A DNA stretch of 61,895 bases. Origin: Pelargonium nanum. Its lineage: Eukaryota > Streptophyta > Magnoliopsida > Geraniales > Geraniaceae. How positions within the stretch are numbered: the first letter of the stretch is position 1; every line of letters begins with the position of its first letter. Below are positions 22,001-31,980 of the stretch, one piece after another. The notes below the pieces were generated by a model that worked only from the letters and a program-made list of their open reading frames with translations, did not search any database and was not told the DNA's origin. Location: positions 1 to 61,895 of the forward strand of contig JAYMTF010000059.1 of assembly GCA_036897485.1 (NCBI GenBank). The letters are read 5' to 3'. The translations under genes and the position numbers were made by a program.

Positions 22001-24065
22001 GAAATTAGAGATCATATTAAGACTTGCAAGAGACATTCTATTTAGCCATTTTTAAGAATTGCCATTTACCCTCAAATGAACTCAGAATGTTAAAATACGG
22101 CCAATATACGGCAAAGCCTTGGGGTCTTGTTCGTTGTCCTGCCTCACTTGGATTGTGCGAATTTCAGTCCAATCCATTGACATCACTGTGGCCTTGTGGC
22201 ACACCATTTCCTGCATCAGTTTTAATTAAAATTGAGTTGTTTCATAACATAAATAGAAAAGTTTCATGTGTGACAGTCGATATTCCTCGTGTTTTTTTGT
22301 TGTCATTTTTGTTCCGCCTCACTTGTAGTAAATTTCATTTTCTCTTCTAATTATATATGTGACAATTATCCTTAGTTGTCTCGTTTGTCAGGAAGCTCAA
22401 GAAGGGTACTGAAATTGTTTCCTAAGTAAGCTTGTTTATTGTTGAGTTATAATACCGTGAATTAACTGTTTGCTACCAAATGTTTTTGACATTAATATCT
22501 ATGTCACAAGAATGTTAACATCTTACATGGCTCAGCTATTAAGTTTCTCATTTGATTGTGAACTCGAATGTTCAACTCAGCCGATTGCATTGGGCGAGAG
22601 CTCAATGGTGAACCATATACCATGCATATATGTCTATGGGTGGTTCTCAGTAGTTTCGCTTACATCCTGTAGTTGAAACGTAGAAGTCTTACATGCTTAT
22701 GCTCAATGTTTTGTGAGTCCAATATTGTTCTCAGGGACAAATTTACCTTTTGGAGTGTGAGGGAAGCTGCCCCGAAATTTTTTTTTTAAAAAAAATATAC
22801 CCTTTATTTATTATTTTGTTTTTCATATTTGTCTTTACTGTTTTTTTATGTTTGTCTCCACTAATGTTTTGAAAATCGAGTATGGTCCCATTACTATACA
22901 AATTTTCATCTGTCGCCCCATCAGTTTCTACTACTACTTGGGATTAAACTGGATTAATAAATAAGCTTGAATTGAGCTCGTAATGGACATCATGTTTGCT
23001 CGTAATGGGCTCCTTGTTATAATTGCACTAGTTATCTAGAGAGAAAACTGTGTTTCTTTAAAAGCTTGTTGACCCTTAGTTGATTGATTCTTGCACAGAT
23101 GTTCCACCCGACAAGGAACCCTTAGACTGGAATACAAGGATGAAGATAGCAGCTGGTGCTGCGAAAGGTTTGGAATACCTGCACGATAAAGCGAACCCTC
23201 CGGTTATTTATCGGGATTTCAAATCATCCAACATATTACTGGATGAGGGTTTTCACCCGAAGCTTTCTGATTTTGGGCTTGCAAAGCTCGGTCCTGTCGG
23301 GGACAAGTCTCATGTCTCAACCCGAGTTATGGGCACTTATGGTTACTGTGCTCCCGAGTACGCCATGACTGGACAGCTGACGGTGAAGTCTGATGTCTAC
23401 AGTTTCGGTGTAGTCTTCTTAGAGCTGATTACCGGACGCAAGGCCATTGACAGCACACAACCCCATGGAGAACAAAACCTCGTCACATGGGTAAATCCTA
23501 ATCGAGTTGTTTGGCCAATGCAGGTCTCGTCGTGTCTGAAATTATTTAGCGTTTCGTTGTTTTATGTTATTTTCAGGCTCGGCCACTGTTCAATGACCGC
23601 CGGAAGTTTTCCAAATTGGCGGATCCGCTGCTTCAGGGTCGGTATCCAATGCGAGGGCTCTATCAGGCTTTAGCCGTGGCGTCAATGTGCATCCAAGAAC
23701 AGGCTGCGACTCGTCCTCTCATTGGAGACGTGGTCACTGCCCTATCTTATCTGGCAAACCAGGCTTATGACCCGAATGCAGCTCACGGGCATGGTCATCG
23801 GGGCTCTGCGGACAGGGATGATAAAAGAAACCGAGATGACAGAGGCGGGAGGATATTGAGGAACGAGGAAGGAGGAGGATCTGGACGCCGATGGGACTTG
23901 GAAGGCTCAGAGAAGGACGATTCCCCGAAAGAAACTGCAAGGATGCTGAATAGGGATTTGGAGAGAGAGCGAGCTGTTGCTGAAGCCAAGATGTGGGGAG
24001 AGAATTGGCGGGAAAAAAGGCGACAAACTGCACAAGGTAGTTTTGATGGCACGAATGGTCAGTAG
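19070..24065 (+). CDS. PBS1: PBS1-like receptor-like cytoplasmic kinase (RLCK VII)
   Basis: Five exons: 19070-19187, 20518-20720, 21702-21891, 23099-23490 and 23577-24065 (463 codons), all with GT..AG introns in frame. The N-terminus MGCFPCF has Gly2 and Cys3/Cys6 for myristoylation and palmitoylation, so plasma-membrane anchoring is expected. The Ser/Thr kinase domain has a glycine loop [11 protein letters not shown], catalytic lysine in VAVK (K112), catalytic loop YRDFKSSN (D210), DFG (228-230) and APEY. The activation segment contains GDKSHVS (238-244), the site that the Pseudomonas protease AvrPphB cuts in Arabidopsis PBS1 and that RPS5-type receptors guard. Identity to Arabidopsis PBS1 as I remember it is very high through the kinase domain and the charged tail ([12 protein letters not shown]). 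Exon 1 is separated from exon 2 by an intron with four tandem repeats. Assignment to the PBS1 orthogroup is strong; whether it acts as a guarded decoy here is inference. Confidence 0.95.
19343..20415 (+). repeat. Four-copy tandem repeat in intron 1 of the PBS1-like gene
   Basis: Four diverged units start at about 19343, 19630, 19876 and 20142, with periods of about 287, 246 and 266 bases. Shared landmarks in order are GATTATTTTCAGATATTAGG, a GGCACC segment, GAGATCTCATGATT, AATCCGATTGGTGATAATT, GATGGCTTGGCCTCATT, AGTATCTCAAGTA and TTTAGCATT. Copy 3 is shortest, having lost part of the middle and the GTTTAGCATT end. The array fills most of the 1.33-kb intron. Confidence 0.9.
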
Positions 24066-25287
24066 AGAGTTCCCTAGCAAAGAACGCGTTTCTTGAAGCG
24101 GGTAATTCTCTGCACAAACTTTGTCCATTCATTTTCTTGCCAATGAGCGAGCGGGAGATATGAGGCTCGCCTGTGAGAAACTTGGTGCCTTCTTATTAAT
24201 AATTTAAGCATTGTTTTCTCTTTTTCGGGTAGATTGCATAAAACTACTTTGAACTTTGAACGTGTTGCATGCAACTACATTGAACTACACTATCTTTTAG
24301 TAGGTTTGCATCGTTAACAACAGTGTTAACTTTTTGTTGAAAAGACAAATGCCCCTTTGTGAACAACACTGAACTTTGCACGTGTCGCATACAACTGCAT
24401 TGAACTTTGAAGTTAAACCGCATTTTAATGAAAAAATCATTTCACGTAGGGGCATTTTTGTCTTCTTAATAAAAAGGTTGACACCGTTATATTATGCAAC
24501 ACGTGCAAAGTTCAGCGTAGTTTTGTGTAATTTATCCTTTTTTTTACATAGAAAAAAAAAAGCATAATGGAGAGTGTACATTGTATCTCTGATAGTGGAG
24601 GATTGGTAGAAGAGCCTATTGAGAACATATATTATAGTACTGTTTTGGGAGTGAATTAAATTAATGTGTCTTGTGGTCATGATATTCTTTTGCTAGTTCT
24701 TGTGAATTGTCACTTTTGAAATTACAGGAAATTACAGGAACACCCCCTGTAATTGTTACCTCCCGCTCTAGACATTCTCGAACTGAATGTCTCAACTTTA
24801 GACTACTTCGTAGTATACATGAGTCATTCCGTCAGTTAAAATTGACGCAAAATGACTTGAATTGGATCATGTGTTGGGCACAATTGAAATTAATTTGAAA
24901 ACTCATATTTACCATTCTTCATTACCAGTTCAAGAATAGGTTGATAAAGTTCGCCGGAAACTTCAAAGTTTCGCTGAATTGTTCATTGTTTCACCGAAAA
25001 ATTCGTCATTTTGCCGGAAAGTTCATTATAGAGGTGAGAGGGCGTACATACTATTATTACTATAATTCTATGAACAAACAATAATATATATTTATTAATA
25101 AAAAAGCAGTGGAAAAAAAGGCTTATTACACATCACACACCTTTCTTCATGAGACAAAAACAAAATGGACCGACGAATAATCCAAGAAAACAAAAAAAAG
25201 GTGACACTAATAATATGCAAGCATATGGTACTAATATCTAAAAATAAAAATGTGCTTATGTAATCTTACTAATAATATATTCACACA
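24066..25287. other. Convergent intergenic region between the PBS1-like and SWEET genes
   Basis: The first part is the kinase 3' flank. It then holds an inverted-repeat element (24227-24537), a dispersed repeat fragment with ACAGGAACACCCCCTG and CAACTTTAGACTA (about 24720-24900), a short run of three similar GCCGGAAA/TTCATT segments (24950-25025), and the AT-rich 3' flank of the SWEET gene. No gene seen. Confidence 0.6.
24227..24537. mobile_element. Long inverted-repeat (MITE-like) element
   Basis: The left arm (AGATTGCATAAAACTAC, GAACTTTGAACGTGTTGCAT) pairs with the reverse complement of the right arm (AAATTACACAAAACTAC, GAACTTTGCACGTGTTGCAT). A second inner pair is GTTAACTTTTTG with AAGACAAATGCCCC, against its counterpart near 24450-24490. 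A third, direct copy of the arm sequence lies at about 24365-24400. The whole can fold into a long hairpin of about 310 bases. Flanks are T-rich, so target duplication is not decidable. Confidence 0.75.
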
Positions 25288-28159
25288 TCAAACTAGATTG
25301 TCACATTGTTGTTGCACATGGTCTTCTTGTTTAGCTTCCATTCCATTTTTAGCAATTTTCTTGTCCTCGTCGATGTCACAATCATCGTTATTGTCTTCTT
25401 CTTCTTCTTCGGGGTATACTTCTGAAGTACCTAACGTGCTCAATACAACAATGTTCTTGATGTGGTCGGGTAGTTTGTTTTTCCCCTCCGAAATCCTAAT
25501 TTCGGTGTTTCTGTACCTTGCGTATAGTCCCATCTGAAGCATTCCCAATATGAATCCCAACACATTCGGTATCTAGATATCAATAATTAATCAAGACAAT
25601 GATAGCAAATTAGAACTAATCGTATAAAAATAGAGTCAAAAAGTTGAATTGATGTGTGATCAGATCATTAACTAGTCAAAATGAAGTCACACAAAGACGT
25701 AAGGGTAGGCATAAAAACTCTAGTGCCCACACAAACACTAATTTGAATCTTATTAATTCTAGCTAAACCCATATTTGGTGCACCTTTCAAGTTCGAATTA
25801 AATTGGGCCGGGTTAATTCGGTCCATTTTTAGTTTAAAAGAACATCATATCATAAAATTAATAATAAAAAATATTAAATTACTTACAGCTACACAAATGT
25901 CCTTCTGGAAGAAACCATAAGCAAACCACAAAGTTGCACTGAAGGTGAGGCAAAATGACAATGGAAATGGCATGAACTCCACACTCTTTGTTTTGATCAC
26001 TTTTACCTAATCAAATACCAAAAAAGCAAAACAACATCAAATGTATGAAATACATATATTAGTAGCTGAGACTCGGTCAAATTACAAAACAAATGGATCT
26101 GGACGGTTCATTAAGACGAGTGCAGAATGTTAAATTATAAAATGATATTTGTTCGTTGGCTTGACTGAGTCTCAACCCGTAATTCTTCGGCTGAGATTAT
26201 ATAAATACATGTCAAAACTTGCTAATTGATTAGTACTCACCACAATGCTCAATGGTGCAGCAAATACAGCCACAGAGATGACCACACAAATCCATCCAAG
26301 AACCTTGATTCTAAGTGAACCCTTCACTAGAAAATGTGTGACAACAAGGATTGAAGTGAACAATGCCAAATTCATCAAAACAAACAGCTTTATAGTGAAC
26401 CTCTGCAATATAAAAAGAAAATCCAAATTCGAATAGTTAGAACATTTTTTCAAAATACAAATAGCACATCTGAAACGAGAGCTGACAATTTGAATTTCAG
26501 GTTGACGTTAGCGAGTTAGGGAGAGAAGACTTAATTCGCCCCAACCCACTAGAAGTGCAGGTTTGGCCGATCTGGTACGTAACATTCTAAGGATAAACCC
26601 GGCCCAAAAATCAACTGGGTTTGGGTTATGCATCCTGAACTCGAGAAAATGCAGGTTGAATTTTGGCCGGTTTCATGCAAATTTGAATTCAAATTGTCAG
26701 TCGTAGATAAAATTACTAATTAATTACAAAATTACCCTGGCCTTTTTGGGTGCATAGGCAATGAAAATGGCAGTGTAAATAAGCTCAATGACACATCCAA
26801 AAGAGTTGATGGTGATGAGAAGAAAAGAATTGGTCTTGAGGAGAGCATAATATAACCAAAGCATAGCACTGAACAATGCTACCACATATGGCAATGCTTG
26901 GAAGCTTTCTGTTGATTTCTTTTTGTAAATTCTATAAAATGTTGGCCTGAAATTCAAAACATAAAATATAATATTATTACCCTATTTAAGGGTGACAATT
27001 CGTACACGTAGGTTGAATTGACTGATTATAATTATAATGTTCCAGTAACGTTATATATTTTAACGATTAGAAATATTTTTAAAAAGGTTACTTACAGCGG
27101 AGCCAGGTAGACCACAAGTGAAATTATGTTACCTACACCAATAATTAAAAAAAAAACAATAGGTTAGTACTAATTTTTTAACAACTAGCAATATTGTTTT
27201 TATTTTTGGGTAATCAAGGAGGTACAAATAATCATATAATAGTGATAATGTAGAAGATGGATTATTATTTAGGTCTTAACATTAATATAGAAATTTTGTA
27301 TTTGAATATTTACTACTTTATTAATTAATATATAGTCTATTTGTATATATAATTAAAATGTAAATCAAATGTGACATGCTAACAACAAGGAACTACAAGG
27401 AAACAACCAATATAACAGAAAAAGAAGAAAAAAATTAATTTTGTAAGGAAACTATATATGTAGAGTTTGAATTATTATTTGAATTTGGTTAAGTAATTAG
27501 CCAAAATAGAAGGTATGAAAAAATAGAAAATTGCAACAATAGCCATAGAAGAAAAGGACATATATTCTAAAACCATAAATTGAAATTAAATGCACATTAA
27601 ATTACTTAAAAGTTGGTGGCTGGTTATTTTTCTTATAAAACTAAAAGATTTTTAATAAATTCACCACAAGTAAAAACAAATATTAATGGATTTTTAGTGG
27701 ACGAGGACAAAGTTTCAAATGATCATTCAACTATTTTTGCGTCACTCTATAAAAGTTTGTTGATTAGAAACAATACAATTACGTAAACTATTGCGTTGTT
27801 ACAATCATAAAATAGTTGGATATGAGACTTGCGAAATGACATATACATAGTTAACAAAATAATTAATAAACTATGATAAGAAATTAAGAGTGTGAATTGA
27901 ATTATTTCATTGGAATGATGTAGAACTTTAAGAACATGAAAATATGGATTTGAGAAACAAAAAAATATATGATTGCACACACTTAGCTAGATAAAAGAAA
28001 CATAGAACAAGGAGACAATTTGCCAACTATTTGTGTGGCAAATAATAATAATATGTATATATAAAGATATAATAAAATATATTATAACTAGGTTTTGTTG
28101 AATTTACCCATGATGCCAAATGCAAGTGCCCAAGGATTTTGGCTGTTTATTAAAGCCAT
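25288..28159 (-). CDS. SWEET: SWEET sugar transporter, clade III (SWEET15/10-like)
   Basis: Six exons read downward: 28108-28159, 27096-27132, 26736-26946, 26241-26402, 25887-26006 and 25288-25572 (288 codons), the typical SWEET exon pattern including the tiny second exon. There are two MtN3/saliva triple-helix bundles joined by a linker helix, seven membrane spans in all. Signature segments are [81 protein letters not shown] and [10 protein letters not shown]. The cytosolic tail is acidic ([10 protein letters not shown]) after [14 protein letters not shown], a stretch that resembles SWEET15. Clade III members export sucrose across the plasma membrane for phloem loading, nectar, seed filling and pollen nutrition, and are recruited by pathogens. 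Subtype is inferred from the tail and is less certain than the family. Intron 3 is mostly a transposon-like element. Confidence 0.95.
26479..26704. mobile_element. hAT-like inverted-repeat element inside SWEET intron 3
   Basis: The left end GAGCTGACAATTTGAATTT and the reverse complement of the right end (CGACTGACAATTTGAATTC) are nearly the same over 15 bases. The interior is a degenerate GGGTTTGGGTT/AACCCGGCCC composition shared with other such repeats in this window. It occupies about 226 of the 333 bases of the intron between 26403 and 26735. Confidence 0.55.
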
Positions 28160-28314
28160 GGTCTCTATAGCTCTCTCTTCACAATTGTGAAGAAGAAGAA
28201 GATGAAGAAGAAGCAAGGGCTCAGCAAATGAAACCCTAGCTCTTGAATGATCTCATGCAAAGATACTACAAGTTATCATGAAGGTGGTGAAGAAGGTCAC
28301 TACCTAAGGGGGCC

Positions 28315-28323
28315 TTATATATA
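28315..28323 (-). promoter_or_regulatory. TATA box of the SWEET gene
   Basis: TATATATAA on the minus strand, about 155 bases upstream of the ATG at 28159 and followed by GGCCCCCTTAGG. A second TATATATAG lies some 20 bases further upstream. In other plants such TATA regions of clade III SWEET genes are where bacterial TAL effectors bind; nothing here shows that directly. Confidence 0.55.
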
Positions 28324-28343
28324 CTTGAAACCTCTATATATAT

Positions 28344-28373
28344 GGAGAGAGAGAGAGAGGAGAGAGAGAGAGG
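28344..28373. repeat. GA microsatellite in the SWEET promoter
   Basis: A run of GA dinucleotides with one interruption, reading as CT repeats on the gene's strand, just upstream of the TATA boxes. Confidence 0.85.
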
Positions 28374-31300
28374 TAATAGAGTGTGAGTATTGAACTCATT
28401 GTGTGTGCATGACAAGTGGATCATTTAGTAGGTGGCTAAGCATATTATCAATCACACACCTCCCATTTCCTACCCTACTTCCTACTCGTCGTTCACGCGT
28501 TTAATCTACTCTTAAACTTGTAATTCTTGTGCAACAGTAAGACTGTTATCTTCTGATTCTGATGCTTTGAAATATAGATGTGAAAACAAATCATTATTCG
28601 TAGAAGAAAGAATAACTGGCGCTCTCTCGTTACTATCGGATAATAATATAAAATTCTCATACGCCAAGCAACTGTTTAGGATATAGTGTTTATATCTGTA
28701 TGATTAGAACACGTTAAAACGATGAATAATTCTATGATTAATATCTCTATTTTGACCGTCCAGAAAGAAAAAAAAACATATCTTTTGTGAAATATAGTGA
28801 TTTGATATTTTTTCAGTTCATATGTTACGTCGTTTTGGTCAAAAATTAGAGGTTTTGTTTTCCGACTTTTAACTTTTTTCACAACTTTTTAGATAATAAT
28901 TTGAATATAGTCCTTTTTTTTAAGGGAATATAGTCCTTTTTCAATTCTCAAATATTTATTAACTTCTAATATTTTTACGAACATATTTATGTTCATTTTA
29001 TTGATATAAAGTACGTATAATTCTCAAACACATTCTTATATCACTTTGTTTTGTGCAAAAGAAAATGAACTCACACGCAACCCAAAATTCGAAATATCAA
29101 TCTTATTAATGGTCCCAAATATTGGTGGATCAATCAATTAATTACTAAATTAGTTCAATTTTCAAGATTAAATTTATTTATTCACAAAATATTGAACTAA
29201 TCGACTTGAATTCAAATTTTGTAAATATATACTCGATTCGCTTATCACATAATTAAACTGCTAAATCGAGATCAACTCGACTCGATTCGATGTATCGATT
29301 TTGATAATTGTTTTTAGCTCTAATTTCAATTCCAAAACATTTTGTATCAAGTAAATAATATTTGAACAACACGCGCCTCAAGAAAGCGTGAGGCGAGACT
29401 CCATCATCGCTTACTACCGCAAAGCTGTCCGGTCTCGCGGCTGGCTCGGTCAAGTTCACGTGACATCCAAACAGACCCTTGACAGTTAGCGAGAGATCGA
29501 GAGAGCTCAAGATGAGACACGTCAGCTCCTTCGCTACTTTCCAGAGCATACTGTTGTGCCTTGTTTGGATGCAATAAATAATTAGCTTCCGTGTCTCTCC
29601 AACAAAATTTCCATCTTTTTCAGTGAATTGTTGTGATGATACAAATTAAATAATGACAAAAAGACAAATGATGACCCACTAACAACCAAATGTTGCAATT
29701 TATGTGTTTTTTATTTTTGTGTATTTTTATTTTTGTAATTTGTTTTTCTTATGTTTTTGGTTCATATCAATTTTTGGAATGCATAGCTTGCTTGCATTTA
29801 CATGTTGGTGTTGGGAAGATTCATGGTGGTTGGTTTTTTCCAATCCTTAATTGATTGTCTTGATTGCTTTCTAAGGTGTATAATTCCTATAAAAAGTTGG
29901 GTTTTAGAGATGAAGTGTGTTTGTATCATTCTTATCTTCATCGATAATGTTTTACGCGTGAGCGCCAAGTAAATTTCGATATATTATCATTACAAGAATT
30001 CGTGCATATATGACGAAATCAATGACGCCACAAAATCTATCGTTGACCAGCGTCAACTTTTCATGTGGGAACGACGGTTTACCCGCACCGTGCAAAATAA
30101 ATTTGGCAACGAATTGTTTATTATATTAATCTTATTGGATTAACTTGTGAGTACACATTGGTAGTCAAATCATACCTTATAATTGTTTATATTTTCATGA
30201 ATATATATCAACATCGAGTGGACACAAAATAACATCTTTTGAACAATTTTATTAAGAATGCAAAACGCTTCTCATTGTAACATGTCTTTCGCGAAGCCAA
30301 CTCGTATGTTGATTGTACGATCATTTGAGCTTCGCTTATCGGATACCTAACGTTTTCAGCTCATCTCTTTCTTGCCTCACTCCACTACTAGTGGGTGACA
30401 CTCAAGAAGTCGGTGTTGTGCATTTATCTTAGTTTTTGTGTACGTGTGTTGATTTGTTTCGTCTAACTTACAATAAATAACGTCAAACATTAAATTATTT
30501 AACTGTACAATATCAAAGGTAAAATAAATAATATAATGTGTTACATGTGAGTAAACAAAGAAACTTTTTGAGTAAACAATGAAAATGGGCTAGCTAATGA
30601 CAAATAATAGACTAATCATAGAATATTACATGGCTTAATCATTGTTTTGTTTGTTATTGTTTAGTTTGACTTTTTTGGTTATGATTATACAATTTTGAAT
30701 GTGAACAATATTGTATTGTCACTATTTCATGTGATTGATACTAAATCCCATTGTTTTATGCATAAACTCCTAATTTATTTTAAAAATACAAAACAAAAAG
30801 TTAAATTAATTAATTTTATTAATGAAGTCGTCGAATTTCATCAATTTAATTTATAGTTTTTTTTAGATAACAAATCATCTGAATTTTAATAGTATGATCA
30901 AACTTGATTTTAGTCGATTTTGTTCAAATTTATCAGGTCTCATACTCAAATTATGCAAATAGTATTATATGTTAACTAACCTACTAGTTTTAACTTAATC
31001 AATTGAAAAAAATAGTCCAAAATTTTAATTATTTTGTAATTATAATTATTTTTGTGACATTTAAAAATCTTTCCCTTTTATCCACATGAAACTTGAAGTC
31101 TCAAAACTCATCAAACATTAATAAAATAATCAAACAACCAATAAGTGGGATTTTAGTCAATCACTTCAAGCTAGATTGAATTATATATAATGGTAGTGTT
31201 CTAGCTTCCATTCACTTTCTCATTATTTGATTTTGGAATTATCTAATTTCTATGTTTGGTGCAAGAAAAATATTGTTGAGAATTTTTTGTTCTTAACTAT

Positions 31301-31809
31301 TAGTTTCTTATTGGACAACTGAATCAAATTGAATACGAATAAATGTTTCGACCTCCTCATATTCAAGTCAATCTTCTGAACATGGCTCTCCGCTCCAAAG
31401 AATCGTCATATCTATTACATACGAGTCACCCACTCAAAGTCGGATACCCTCATCAAAATAAATGGTTGCATCACAATTAATTTTTATGACACACAATTTC
31501 GGTCTTTGCCAGCTCTTAGCAAGCAAGGGCTACTGTGTACCACCACCTTCAACTAGTCTACACTTCACGACCTTTTACTCATGAGACCGCCTCCTAGAAG
31601 CCCACCATCATCCTCGCTTCTCATCGCTTTCGGTATCATAAAACTAGCACTTCGAGTTTTCAAAATGATCTAACATGACATGACAACCCTCCCTTTACGT
31701 CCACCAAACAAGGCCATAGTTGGTATTTGGTAATACTTTCTAAATATAGTAACTATTCAAATAGATAACCAATAGTCTAATATTAGAAAACTACATCATT
31801 AGCATAAAG

Positions 31810-31881
31810 GGTTCTATGGTGTAGTGGTTAGCACTCTGGACTTTGAATCCAGCGACCTGGGTTCGACTCCCGGTAGGACCT
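31810..31881 (+). tRNA. tRNA-Gln (UUG)
   Basis: A complete 72-base cloverleaf. The acceptor is GGTTCTA/TAGGACC with discriminator T. The D-arm contains GTAGTGGTTAGC. The anticodon stem TCTGGA/TCCAG encloses CTTTGAA (anticodon TTG). The T-arm is CTGGG/CCCGG with GTTCGACTC as box B. A run of ten T residues follows directly as Pol III terminator. There is no intron. Confidence 0.97.
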
Positions 31882-31980
31882 CTTTTTTTTTTACAATTTA
31901 CATTTCTATTTTTTTCCCTTAAATATCAACATTGAAATCAACGATCTGATAGTTGTTCTGTAGAACATTTGTTACCGTCT

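Larger units (their letters stand above)
28160..31809. other. Intergenic DNA; SWEET promoter then AT-rich repeats
   Basis: 28160-28400 is the SWEET leader and core promoter, with a GAAGAA-rich leader and a TATA box. Beyond it the sequence is AT-rich. A GC-rich patch at 29370-29570 stands out (see findings). Around 31330-31720 is another less AT-rich segment with no lasting ORF, perhaps a decayed transposon. No gene that I can support. Confidence 0.55.

Noticed and set aside
24231-24537. Possible microRNA precursor
   Set aside because: The hairpin is long and near-symmetrical, with an extra copy of the arm, and no known miRNA sequence is seen. A MITE explains it better.
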